From positions 1 through 64,000 of the forward strand of contig JAUNWX010000003.1 in NCBI GenBank assembly GCA_030540075.1: a stretch of 64,000 bases of DNA, written 5' to 3'. Shown here one piece after another: positions 46,922 to 55,278 of the stretch (the stretch's first letter is position 1; each line of letters begins with the position of its first letter). The notes beneath the pieces were generated by a model, which worked only from the letters and a program-made list of their open reading frames with translations, did not search any database and had not been told where the DNA came from. A program made the translations under genes and the position numbers. The stretch is from Lachnospiraceae bacterium (GTDB taxonomy: Bacteria; Bacillota; Clostridia; Lachnospirales; Lachnospiraceae).

Positions 46922-47806
46922 ATGAAACAGGAACGAAGTACCCTGCCCCGGCAAAAGTCACACTCCAGGTACCATCACCGGGCATCGGAATACAAGAAAA
47001 AACTGAATACACTTCTTCTGACACCATGCCGCTCCTCCCTCACCGTGGAGGCCGCGCTCGCCCTGACCCTCGTGATCCTCGCGAGCGTCGTCCTCATGGT
47101 GCCCATGCTGATCCTGAACCATCAGCGAAATGCATTCCTCGAGATGCATGAGAATGCACGCCAGATGGCGAAGCAGAAATATGTCGAGTACTACCGCGCG
47201 AAGGACGGCAGTCTCACCCTCGATCAGGATCTCCTGAACAGCGGGGAGACCGTGCTCACCGCCCTCGCCCTCGGGCATCAGATCGCCCAGCCCGGCATGC
47301 AGAACATCGATCTCTTCTCCGATTCCGAAATCACGAAGGATACCGTGCGCTATATCGCAAACTACGACGCGGTTCTGCCGTTTTCGGTACTCGGACTCGA
47401 TCATCTGTCGCAGCAGGTCGTCGTCAGCCGTCGTGCCTGGATCGGTGCGAAGGGCAACCGCTGGATGGAAAATAACGGCGGGGAGGCGGAAGACGATCCG
47501 ATCGTCTATGTCAGTACCCGCGACACCGATGTCTACCATACCACGCGGGCCTGCTCCTATCTCACCCATGACATCCTGGAGGCCCGGGGCGAAGACATGC
47601 GAACACTCCGGAACAAATTCGGTGGAAAGTACAGTCCCTGTGCCACCTGTCGCCCGAACCTGTCCATGCCGGCCGTCTACTATACCCTCGCGGCACGCAG
47701 CTATCATACGACGCCAAGCTGTCGTACCATCTCCAGCAACGTGCAGGAAATGAAAAAATCCGAAGCCGAGTCCTATGGAAAGCACGGCTGTGTGCGCTGC
47801 GGATAA
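46922..47806 (+). CDS. TadE-like pseudopilin with two cysteine-rich C-terminal modules
   Basis: 294 aa. A basic N-terminus, then SSLTVEAALALTLVILASVVLMV (Glu at the +5-like position of a TadE helix, about 38-60). A periplasm-side region follows, and two repeated modules close the protein: about 192-248 and 249-294. Each reads VY...YHTT..C, then ~25 residues, then C..C (CATC; CVRC), likely a tetrahedral metal site made by His and Cys. The same pattern (YH..PC..L...GY.PC..C) occurs at the end of some secreted nucleases and surface proteins. GAGGA lies before the ATG at 46922; earlier in-frame ATGs overlap the preceding gene. Confidence 0.78.
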   Translation: MKQERSTLPRQKSHSRYHHRASEYKKKLNTLLLTPCRSSLTVEAALALTLVILASVVLMVPMLILNHQRNAFLEMHENARQMAKQKYVEYYRAKDGSLTLDQDLLNSGETVLTALALGHQIAQPGMQNIDLFSDSEITKDTVRYIANYDAVLPFSVLGLDHLSQQVVVSRRAWIGAKGNRWMENNGGEAEDDPIVYVSTRDTDVYHTTRACSYLTHDILEARGEDMRTLRNKFGGKYSPCATCRPNLSMPAVYYTLAARSYHTTPSCRTISSNVQEMKKSEAESYGKHGCVRCG

Positions 47807-47901
47807 ATATTTGACGATGCACATGCACACACTGTTCCCGTACACGTCTGCTGTCCCATATATGCCGCCTGAATTGCGTCGTTCATACCGGAGGATACAC
47901 T

Positions 47902-48438
47902 GTGATGCACTATTCACTCTTTCTCTTTTTCATATATGCACTGCTCTGCATCGCGTACGATCTCCGGAGCCGCAGCGTACCCCTGCTGGTGCATCTTCTG
48001 TTCGTGCTCCCCGGGCTGATCATATTCGGCAATCAGCTTCATAGTGCGTTTCAGTCCTGTGCACTCAACGCTCAGCGGATGGTGATCGGTACTTTACCAG
48101 ATACTTCATCCGCGGCACTTCTGCTCTGGCATCCGATCCGGACCGCACTGCTTCCACTGCTGCCGGGGCTCCTGGCCCTGCTGCTCAGCCGGCTCTCGCG
48201 GGAAGCGCTGGGCCTCGGCGATGCACTTTTTCTGCTGATTGCCGGTCTCTATATCCCGACGCGCTTGATGCTTCTGCTCCTGCTGTCCGGTATCCTGGTC
48301 GGCTTTCTCGTGAGTGCCGTCCTGCTCATCTATGGCCGTCTCCACGGCCGAAGCATGCGAAAAGTAAGCTTCCCGTGGATTCCCTGCACGCTGCCAGCGC
48401 TCTGTGCGATCGCTTTCGAACAGTTCCCGCTGGTTTGA
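47902..48438 (+). CDS. Prepilin peptidase, A24 family, second copy
   Basis: 178-aa polytopic protein. Catalytic Asp residues in AYDLRSRSVP (about residue 20) and GLGDALF (GxGD). As with the first copy there is no methylase domain. The two share the fold but little sequence, so they probably have different substrates (major pilin versus TadE-type pseudopilins; inference). GGAGG precedes a GTG-ATG pair; GTG at 47902 or ATG at 47905 could be the start. Confidence 0.85.
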   Translation: MMHYSLFLFFIYALLCIAYDLRSRSVPLLVHLLFVLPGLIIFGNQLHSAFQSCALNAQRMVIGTLPDTSSAALLLWHPIRTALLPLLPGLLALLLSRLSREALGLGDALFLLIAGLYIPTRLMLLLLLSGILVGFLVSAVLLIYGRLHGRSMRKVSFPWIPCTLPALCAIAFEQFPLV

Positions 48439-48531
48439 CGCTTCTTCATCCATCCGATGACAGTTCGCATCCGGTCTGTCCCAGATGCTCTGCATCATCT
48501 ACTGAACGCAATTTTACATTCAGGAGTTCCC

Positions 48532-48771
48532 ATGTATACCATCGAAGCCGCCTATATCTTTTCCATCATCCTGCTGGTCATCGGAAGTCTCGTCACCAGC
48601 GCCATCAAACTGCAGTCAAAAATCAATGGCTTCACACGTTCTGCACTCGAAACAGAGGTCAACAGCCATCTTCCGGATGGCGCAAAGGATTTCCAGCCGG
48701 AGGATTTCATCCGCATGGTCACCCTTTTTGAACAGGACATCGATCCAGCCGAAGGAGAACAACATGAATAA
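48532..48771 (+). CDS. Short pseudopilin-like membrane protein
   Basis: 79 aa, one N-terminal hydrophobic helix (MYTIEAAYIFSIILLVIGSL) with Glu5, as in a mature TadE/pilin N-terminus but without a leader to be cut. The C-terminal half is hydrophilic and acidic. CAGGAG lies five bases before the ATG; an upstream in-frame ATG has no site. It lies between the second peptidase and the last operon gene, whose start it overlaps by 8 bp. A minor pseudopilin is the best guess. Confidence 0.65.
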   Translation: MYTIEAAYIFSIILLVIGSLVTSAIKLQSKINGFTRSALETEVNSHLPDGAKDFQPEDFIRMVTLFEQDIDPAEGEQHE

Positions 48772-50101
48772 ACCGATTCTGGAGCGTATGTCCTACGAGC
48801 ATAATCTCCGTCACAGTTATATGCACATCAGTGCGCAGTCCGTGGACCCTCAGTCCTATGCGCTGAAGCTGCTCCGCGAAACGAGTGTCCCGGATACGCT
48901 GCCCCCCTCGATCCGCCCGGATGCGGAGGATCCGGCACAGGCGACCCTGGAGTATGAGGTCTCCGGTCTCGAATCCATGGCGAGCTACTACGCGAGCCGG
49001 AAGCTCCGCCACCTGGCCCTCGCACGACTCATGGAGAACATCCATGGTCTGCTCGAGCATCTCGAGGAGTATTTTCTCCCGGAGGATATGGTGCTCCTGG
49101 ATCCATCCGCGATCTTCTACAATCAGGAAACGGAAAGCTGGACCTTCACCCTCGTGCCCGGCTACGGCAGCTCCTTCCATGAAGCGCTGAAGGCGCTCAT
49201 CGCCTGGCTTCTGAAGCGAATCGACTACAACGAGGATCGTGTCGTCGTCCTGGCCTACACGCTCTATAACGAGTCCCTCAAGGAATTTCTCGTGATGGAG
49301 AATCTTCTTCGCATCTGCCGGCAGAACATCGAGCGCGAACGCATGCTTCAGCTGGAACGTAGCGGTGGCCATGCATCTGCACCGTCTGCCTCATCTTTCG
49401 GAGCCGACAGCCGGGCCTCTGTGCAGGCTTCTGCTTCCGGTTTGTTCAATGCAGGCGACCGGCGCACAGCGGACTCCGCACCACGTCCACGCATGATTTC
49501 CACCGATGGCATCTTCCGCCCGATCGACGCCGGCCTTTCGGAGACGGCAGCAGACGCTGCGCCACGACCGGCGATGCCCGCACAGCCATCTGCCGCAGCG
49601 CCTGACAACATTGGCTTCCCATCCGATTATGGTGAAGACGAGTACAGTAAGACGGTGAAGAAAATGCAGGCGCACGCGGCAGGCGATACCCATGCGTACG
49701 AGCATGACGCATCCCTCTGCACGAATTACAGCGGCTTCGATGATGCCGCGCTCGACGGTGTCAGCGTATCCTCGCTGGTTCCGGCCCCAGAAGTGAAAAG
49801 GAGTTTTCCACTTTTTCATCGCCGAAAAGAGGGGAAATCCGAGAAATCAGAACGACGAACGAAAAAAAGCGTAGAGAAATCCACACTGAAGGAAGCCCTG
49901 TCCACCAAACAGAATCAGAGCTCCTTTAAGGCGAAGACCCTGCTCTCCGTTGCGCTCATGATCCTCATCCCTTTCCTGATCTGGTTCCTGAAGGGCGGGG
50001 TCGTCCTCCGTCGCATGCTGCCGCTGGTACTGGCACTCGAAGCCGGCATCCTCGTCGTCATCGCACTCGATTACCTGATGGCGAAGCTGCCGGATGATTG
50101 A
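48764..50101 (+). CDS. DUF6382-type protein with C-terminal membrane anchor
   Basis: 445 aa. The N-terminal ~190 residues (SYEHNLRHSYMHI..., LVPGYGSSFHEALKALIAWLL) match the DUF6382 domain as I recall it, which in other Tad-bearing Firmicutes precedes an FHA domain. Here no FHA is seen: a Ser/Ala/Pro/Asp-rich linker (about 200-360) is followed by a Lys-rich segment and two membrane helices (about 388-408 and 412-432). Probably a cytoplasmic regulator tethered to the pilus base (inference). GGAG lies six bases before the ATG. Last gene of the operon. Confidence 0.7.
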   Translation: MNKPILERMSYEHNLRHSYMHISAQSVDPQSYALKLLRETSVPDTLPPSIRPDAEDPAQATLEYEVSGLESMASYYASRKLRHLALARLMENIHGLLEHLEEYFLPEDMVLLDPSAIFYNQETESWTFTLVPGYGSSFHEALKALIAWLLKRIDYNEDRVVVLAYTLYNESLKEFLVMENLLRICRQNIERERMLQLERSGGHASAPSASSFGADSRASVQASASGLFNAGDRRTADSAPRPRMISTDGIFRPIDAGLSETAADAAPRPAMPAQPSAAAPDNIGFPSDYGEDEYSKTVKKMQAHAAGDTHAYEHDASLCTNYSGFDDAALDGVSVSSLVPAPEVKRSFPLFHRRKEGKSEKSERRTKKSVEKSTLKEALSTKQNQSSFKAKTLLSVALMILIPFLIWFLKGGVVLRRMLPLVLALEAGILVVIALDYLMAKLPDD

Positions 50102-50115
50102 CAGCAATGCATGGA

Positions 50116-51110
50116 CCGTAACAGTTCAGCCTGGTGACTTCTTCACCCGGCTGAACTATTACGAGACGCTTATGCCGAGCGTCTCTTTTTGTTTGTTTGC
50201 CCACCCCATTCGATTTCCTTTATCCATTTAATTATCGGACCCACCCCATGCAAACAAACAAAAAGAGACGCCCATACATCCTGACCAGGGTAAAATCGGA
50301 TGAAAACCTGGTGATCAGAGTTTTAAAATGGCGCAATACGTATCACTATCATGACGGTTTCCGAAATTTTCACAAAAACCGTTTATAGCATTCATGCGTC
50401 ATTAGGTTTTTTAATCTTTGTTACAAACAATCGATTTTTAAGCTGAGCGCCATTAGATAATTTTCGCAAAGAGAGAATTTCAAAGAGCGATGCCATTAAC
50501 TTTTCTGGAGTTTGTAACAAACAGGGTATTTTCAAGATGCGTGCCATTAAGTGACTTTTACAAATCATCCATTTCAGTGATCTGTGCCATTAGTTTATTT
50601 CACAGATTAAGAAATATCAGACTCTGTGACATTAAGTATGCGGCGTCGAGACTGGCTCAGCTGGTGGTTCGCAGAAGAAAAGCAGAGAAGAGATAAAGTC
50701 ACTGCCTTAGAATTGAGCAGTTTTGCGTCAAAAATCGAGATTTTACTTGGATAATACTGGGCGAGAGTGACTGGACTTAATGTCATAGACTCGCTATGAA
50801 AGGAAACTGAGAAAAAGCCTAATGGCATACGATTCGGATAAAGCAAATTTGTGAAAAAACGATGCCAGCCTTTATCAACATGCCTACACTCGTAAAATCC
50901 ATGCAGCATCATATTAGGCTGTTTTGATACAACATCACCAGCTCGAACGAAAACAGGCGCCGATTTTTTGTTTGCCTGCACGGGGCGGGGCCAATATGCA
51001 AGTAAATAACGGATGTATACTGGGGTGGGCAGGCAAACGAGAAGAGGCGCCCGGTATGGACATCCCTTGAAAATGATCCAGGTTACAAAATCACCCGGCT
51101 GAACTGTTAC
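50116..51110. repeat. ~1 kb gene-free palindromic block with degenerate 43/51-bp repeats
   Basis: Terminal inverted repeat: GTAACAGTTCAGCC (50118-50131) with its exact complement at 51097-51110. Inside the left end is a perfect 22-bp inverted pair (50179-50200 with 50250-50271); the right end has a matching, imperfect pair (50956-50979 with 51028-51050). The left half has six units ending in GYCATTA or similar, at 50398, 50449, 50492, 50543, 50586 and 50628 (spacing 51, 43, 51, 43, 42). The right half has reverse-oriented units at 50775 and 50818 (spacing 43). CATGGA flanks the block at 50110-50115 and 51111-51116, a possible target duplication. No open frame looks coding. Confidence 0.75.
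50163..50190 (+). terminator. Terminator of the Tad operon
   Basis: Stem GAGACGCT (50163-50170) with AGCGTCTC (50178-50185), 7-nt loop, then TTTTT. An imperfect hairpin at 50118-50162 precedes it, with GTAACAGTTCAGCC pairing with GGCTGAACTATTAC. Both also form the left end of the large palindromic block. Confidence 0.8.
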
Positions 51111-51149
51111 CATGGATCCCATCATTTTCAGAAATACATACATCCGCCG

Positions 51150-51178
51150 TTGAAAATACGCATATTACGTAGTATTCT
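51150..51178 (+). promoter_or_regulatory. hicAB promoter and possible operator
   Basis: TTGAAA (51150-51155) and TATTCT (51173-51178) are 17 bp apart. AATAC (51155-51159) and GTATT (51172-51176) form an inverted pair over the spacer and -10, a good place for HicB autorepression. AAGGAG precedes hicA. Confidence 0.7.
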
Positions 51179-51193
51179 ATAAGGAGACATAAC

Positions 51194-51376
51194 ATGAAAT
51201 TTCGGGAAATGGAATCTCTTCTTCTGAAGGATGGATGGCTTCTGGTCGATATCAGAGGATCTCACTATCAGTACAAGCATCCATCTAAATTCGGCAAGGT
51301 AACGGTTCCAAATCATCGTGGTGACATCCCTGCAAGAGTTGTAGCTTCTATACTGAAGCAGGCGGGGCTCAAGTAG
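51194..51376 (+). CDS. hicA: HicA toxin, mRNA interferase
   Basis: 60 aa, the usual HicA size. Double-stranded-RNA-binding-like fold with catalytic His24 in RGSHYQYKHP and the C-terminal GDIPARVVASILKQAGL, both diagnostic. It cleaves mRNA during translation when free of HicB. AAGGAGACATAAC precedes the ATG. It is followed by hicB after 25 bp under one promoter. Confidence 0.95.
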   Translation: MKFREMESLLLKDGWLLVDIRGSHYQYKHPSKFGKVTVPNHRGDIPARVVASILKQAGLK

Positions 51377-51401
51377 TATCCGCTATGCCAGAGGAGTATT
51401 T

Positions 51402-51800
51402 ATGAACTATATTTATCCAGCTGTTTTTTATCCTGAAGAGGATGGCCGTTATTCTGTCATTTTTCCAGATTTAAATGATCTCGCAACGTATGGTGATACC
51501 CTTGCCGATGCTTTTGCCATGGCGCAGGAAGCGTGCGGTCAGTATCTTTTCACCTCTTTACGAGACGGTGAGCACCTTCCTTCACCGTCTTCACTCGATG
51601 ACGTTCAAAAAGAAGATGCTCATGCGCTCGTCAATATGGTATGTGTGAATCTCGACGCGTACGCCCGTGCTTACGATGACAAAGCCGTTAAAAAGACCTT
51701 AAGCATCCCGGCCTGGCTGAATACCGCATGTGAGAATCTCGGAATCAATTTCTCGAAAGTTTTGAAGGATGCACTGATTGCGAAGCTGCAGGTACAGTAA
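51402..51800 (+). CDS. hicB: HicB antitoxin
   Basis: 132 aa. The N-terminal HicB fold (YPAVFYPEEDGRYSVIFPDLNDLATYGDTLADA) binds and inhibits HicA. The C-terminal ~45 residues (TLSIPAWLNTACENLGINFSKVLKDALI) look like a ribbon-helix-helix DNA-binding module for autorepression. GAGGAG precedes the ATG. A strong terminator follows. Confidence 0.95.
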   Translation: MNYIYPAVFYPEEDGRYSVIFPDLNDLATYGDTLADAFAMAQEACGQYLFTSLRDGEHLPSPSSLDDVQKEDAHALVNMVCVNLDAYARAYDDKAVKKTLSIPAWLNTACENLGINFSKVLKDALIAKLQVQ

Positions 51801-51826
51801 GACGCATCTTTATCACGTATACATCA

Positions 51827-51882
51827 AACTGCCGTTGGGCGACTGAACCTTATGATCCAGTCGCCCAACGGCAGTTCTTTTT
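51827..51882 (+). terminator. hicAB terminator
   Basis: Perfect 19-bp stem (51827-51845 with 51858-51876), 12-nt loop, followed by CTTTTTT on the + strand. Confidence 0.95.
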
Positions 51883-51952
51883 TCGCTTTATAGTGATGCG
51901 GCTTATAGCATTCTTACGAAAAAATGTATATTCTAATCCCAGGAAGTCCGGG

Positions 51953-53197
51953 TCATTCTGCGATTCGCTTTGCGATCTCGACAAGGATCTCCGTGGTCTT
52001 TTCGAGTGCTCCCGCCGGGATGAACTCATACTTTCCGTGGTAGTTGTAGCCACCGGTGCAGAGGTTCGGGCACGGAAGGCCCATGTAGGAGAGACGTGCA
52101 CCATCGGTGCCACCACGGATCGGAACCACGATCGGCTCAATGCCACAGGCGCGCATCGCTTCTTCTGCGTTATCGATGAGGTACATGCACGGCTCGATCT
52201 TTTCCTTCATGTTATAGTAGCTGTCCCGGATCTCGCAGACCACGGTACCCTCGCCGTACTTCCGGTTCAGGAACGCCGCTGCATCTGCGAAGAAGCGCTT
52301 CTTTTCCTCGAACTTCGCGCGGTCATGGTCGCGGATGATGTACTCCATCTTCGCTTCCTCGACACCGCCGCTCATCCCGTCGAGATGGTAGAAGCCCTCA
52401 TAGCCCTCGGTATACATCGGGTTCTCAAACGCCGGCAGGAGGCTCTGGAATTCCATGCCGATGAGCAGCGCGTTCTTCATCTTGAGCTTCGCACTGCCCG
52501 GGTGAATGCTGGCACCGTGAATCGTGACCTTCCCGGAGGCGGCATTGAAATTCTCATACTCAAGCTCGCCGAGCGCCCCTCCATCGACCGTATAGGCGAT
52601 GTCTGCGCCGAAATCCGCGACGTCAAAGCGGTCCGCCCCGCGTCCGATCTCCTCATCCGGTGTAAAGCCGATACAGATGTCCCCATGCTTTATCTCCGGA
52701 TGCGTCAGGAAGTGCTCCGCCATCGTCATGATTTCTGTGATGCCCGCCTTATCATCGGCACCGAGCAGCGTTGTTCCGTCCGTCACGATGAGGTCCTCAC
52801 CCCGCAGATCCGCCAGGAACGGAAAATCCGCCACCTTCATCACGATCTGCTTCTCTTCGTTCAGTACGATATCCTCACCGTCGTAATCATGCACGATCCG
52901 CGGCTTGACGTTTGCACCCGTCAGCGCCGGCGAGGTATCCATGTGCGCGATGAAGCCGAGCACCGGCGTGCGCCCTGCAGCACCAGCTGCGCTGTCCGCC
53001 ATCGTCGACGGAATCCGCGCGAAGACATAACCGAACTCACTCACGCGCACATCGGCCGCGCCCATCTCGATGAGCTCCTGACGAAGCTGCTCCGCAAGTA
53101 CGAGCTGCTTCGCTGTGCTCGGGCAGCTTTCACCCGTCTCATCAGACTCTGTATCATAGCTTACATAATTTAAAAATCGTTCGAGTACTGTTTTCAT
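51953..53197 (-). CDS. pepT: Peptidase T (tripeptide aminopeptidase)
   Basis: 414-aa M20B zinc peptidase, full length. First metal motif [10 protein letters not shown] (His85, Asp87), bridging Asp in LLGADDKAG, catalytic and metal Glu in TPDEEIGRG, later [12 protein letters not shown] and [11 protein letters not shown]. It removes the N-terminal residue of tripeptides in the cytoplasm. A short Ala-rich insertion ([11 protein letters not shown]) lies near residue 70. It is separately transcribed from the neighbouring cysteine modules, which also handle peptides or amino acids. Confidence 0.95.
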   Translation of the reverse strand: MKTVLERFLNYVSYDTESDETGESCPSTAKQLVLAEQLRQELIEMGAADVRVSEFGYVFARIPSTMADSAAGAAGRTPVLGFIAHMDTSPALTGANVKPRIVHDYDGEDIVLNEEKQIVMKVADFPFLADLRGEDLIVTDGTTLLGADDKAGITEIMTMAEHFLTHPEIKHGDICIGFTPDEEIGRGADRFDVADFGADIAYTVDGGALGELEYENFNAASGKVTIHGASIHPGSAKLKMKNALLIGMEFQSLLPAFENPMYTEGYEGFYHLDGMSGGVEEAKMEYIIRDHDRAKFEEKKRFFADAAAFLNRKYGEGTVVCEIRDSYYNMKEKIEPCMYLIDNAEEAMRACGIEPIVVPIRGGTDGARLSYMGLPCPNLCTGGYNYHGKYEFIPAGALEKTTEILVEIAKRIAE

Positions 53198-53292
53198 ATT
53201 TTCACCCTCGTTTTCTTCAGTTTTCTATATAAGAGCATATCACAGATTCAGCATTTTACAGTCGGAATCACTCGATCTTTTCCTGCAGATAA

Positions 53293-53343
53293 AAGAAAGC
53301 CGCCGTACGACCGGACATTCATCCGATCGCGCGACGTTCTTTC
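53293..53343 (-). terminator. Terminator after the TSCPD gene
   Basis: Imperfect stem with alternating CG pairs and small symmetric mismatches (53301-53315 with 53322-53336), loop around CATTCA, and CTTTCTTTTATC following on the - strand. The gap 53198-53292 shows only the pepT promoter side. Confidence 0.55.
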
Positions 53344-53356
53344 CCATATCTTTTCT

Positions 53357-53632
53357 TTATCTGTTCTCTTCGTTCAGACTTTTGTCGTAGCACTCACGCA
53401 GTGCTTTTGCAAGCTGATCTGCACAGGATGTCCCTCTGTTTCCACAGAGATTTCCTCCCAGGATGCTTTCGATCTGATCGACGGTCATGCCATCGATCAA
53501 TTTGCTGACCGCCTTTAAATTTCCGTCACAGCCTCTGGTAAAGACAACATTCTTAACAACATCGCCTTCCAGATCAAACGCGATATCCGTCGGGCAGATG
53601 CCTTTCGGTTTTACGCTGTATCTCATATACAT
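53357..53632 (-). CDS. TSCPD-domain protein (TIGR03905 family)
   Basis: 91 aa. Recognisable phrases: VFTRGCDGNLKAVSKLIDG, then GGNLCGNRGTSCADQLAKAL. These match the short TSCPD proteins that also occur as a C-terminal domain of some ribonucleotide reductases. Conserved cysteines suggest metal or thiol chemistry, but no activity is established. It is the last gene of the cyuA-abgT operon, starting 9 bp after the transporter stop, so a link to cysteine or sulfide handling is plausible (inference). Confidence 0.8.
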   Translation of the reverse strand: MYMRYSVKPKGICPTDIAFDLEGDVVKNVVFTRGCDGNLKAVSKLIDGMTVDQIESILGGNLCGNRGTSCADQLAKALRECYDKSLNEENR

Positions 53633-53641
53633 ACTCCTCCA

Positions 53642-55198
53642 TTAATAGAACATTGGGGAGCCAGGTCCCAACGGAAGTCCCAGCAGGTACCATACGGAGA
53701 ACATCACGAGCCAGCCGAGCAGGAAGCAGATGGAGTATGGAAGCATGGTCGAAATAACGCTTCCGATACCTGCCTTCTTATCATACTTCTGGAAGAATGC
53801 AACCGTCAGTACGAAGAACGGCATCAGCGGTGCGATGATGTTCGTCGCAGAATCACCGATACGGTAAGCACACTGCGTAAGCTCTGGAGAAAGACCGAGA
53901 CGCATGAACATCGGTACGAAGATCGGTGCCATGATGGCCCACTTTGCAGAGTCTACGGCGATAAAAATGTTGATAAATGCAGTTAATACGATGAAGCAGA
54001 TGATAAGCGGCAGTCCGGTAAATCCGACCGACTTCAGGAAATCCGCACCGGAAACGGAGATAATGGTTCCCAGGTTGGAATAATTGAAGCATGCGGTAAA
54101 CTGAGCCGCGAAGAAGATCAGAACCATGAAGCTGGACAGACCACTGATGGTCTTGTTCATAAGTGCGATCATGTCCTTATCGTTCTTGATGGAGCCGGCA
54201 CCGATACCATATGCAAGACCCGGAAGCAGGAATAAGAGCATCATGAAGAAGATAATTCCGCTCATGAACGGGGAGCTTAAGAAGGAGTGGGTCTCCGGAT
54301 TACGTAAAAGACCATTGGTCGGTACAACGAGCGATGCGATGAAGAGCACATAAACCACCGCGGTGATTCCGGCAAAACGCATACCGCGCTTCTCATTTTC
54401 CGCGATGTCGTGAACCTGCTCGGATGCATCCGGAACATACGGTGTGAGACGCGGCTCAACCAGCTTATCGGTGACCAGTGTTCCGATGGCTGTAATCAGG
54501 AAGGTCGATGCGATCATGAAAAACCAGTTTGCTACCGGTAAAACGGTGTAGTTCGGATCCAGTGTCTGCGCTGCCTGTGTGGACATACCGGCAAACATCG
54601 GGTCGTTTGTCGCAATCAGAAGGTTTGCGCTCCATCCTCCGGATACACCGGCGAATGCAGCTGCGAGACCGGCGATCGGATGACGGCCGAATGCCATAAA
54701 CAGGATCGCACCGAGCGGAACCAGTACGACATAACCGGTGGAAGATGCGATGTTCGACATGATGCCGAGGAATACAACCACCGCGGTTACCATTCCCTTC
54801 GGTGTGGATGCCGCTACCTTACGAAGAAGGGCGGATAAGAAGCCGGTACCGTCTGCAACGCCGACACCGATCATAATCGTAAATACAGTACCGAGTGCGA
54901 AGAAGCCTGTAAAGTTGCTGACAACCTTCGTCACCATGTAACGGATACTGTCCGGCGCCAGGAGGCTCACGGCTGCAACTGTTTTCTGTGTGATCTCTCC
55001 GGTACTGCTGTCAAGGAAATCATAGCTGACCTCTACACCACATGCTGCACAGATCGCGGAAATCACGATCACCACTGCTGTTAAAATGATAAAAATGGTT
55101 GCCGGGTTCGGCAGTCCGTTTCCAACGCGTTCTACGGTATCCAGTGCCCGCAGAATAAAACCCTTCTTTTCTTTTGTCTTTGTCTCTGACATATTCAT
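53642..55198 (-). CDS. AbgT-family transporter
   Basis: 518-aa polytopic protein with about eleven membrane segments and a hydrophilic N-terminus. Family motifs: VERVGNGLPNPATIF near residue 25, GRHPIAGLAAAFAGVSGGWSAN, and STGYVVLVPLGA. AbgT of E. coli takes up p-aminobenzoyl-glutamate; other members export sulfonamides. Next to cyuA it may carry an N-acyl or peptidyl cysteine compound (inference). It begins 80 bp after the cyuA stop and leads into the TSCPD gene. Confidence 0.9.
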   Translation of the reverse strand: MNMSETKTKEKKGFILRALDTVERVGNGLPNPATIFIILTAVVIVISAICAACGVEVSYDFLDSSTGEITQKTVAAVSLLAPDSIRYMVTKVVSNFTGFFALGTVFTIMIGVGVADGTGFLSALLRKVAASTPKGMVTAVVVFLGIMSNIASSTGYVVLVPLGAILFMAFGRHPIAGLAAAFAGVSGGWSANLLIATNDPMFAGMSTQAAQTLDPNYTVLPVANWFFMIASTFLITAIGTLVTDKLVEPRLTPYVPDASEQVHDIAENEKRGMRFAGITAVVYVLFIASLVVPTNGLLRNPETHSFLSSPFMSGIIFFMMLLFLLPGLAYGIGAGSIKNDKDMIALMNKTISGLSSFMVLIFFAAQFTACFNYSNLGTIISVSGADFLKSVGFTGLPLIICFIVLTAFINIFIAVDSAKWAIMAPIFVPMFMRLGLSPELTQCAYRIGDSATNIIAPLMPFFVLTVAFFQKYDKKAGIGSVISTMLPYSICFLLGWLVMFSVWYLLGLPLGPGSPMFY

Positions 55199-55278
55199 AC
55201 TCCACGTTTCATAAATTCGTTATCGGTCTCTGCATTCTGATCCCCTTATGTACAGATCCCGATGTTTAAAACTCTGTT

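Noticed and set aside
50398..50634. CRISPR array
   Set aside because: Units are regularly spaced, but the repeated part is only about 7-10 bp exact and the rest is degenerate; no identical repeats with unique spacers and no cas genes.
50398..51376. Type III toxin-antitoxin (ToxIN-like RNA repeats before a toxin)
   Set aside because: The repeats are degenerate, also occur inverted, and the next gene is a clear HicA with a protein antitoxin HicB.
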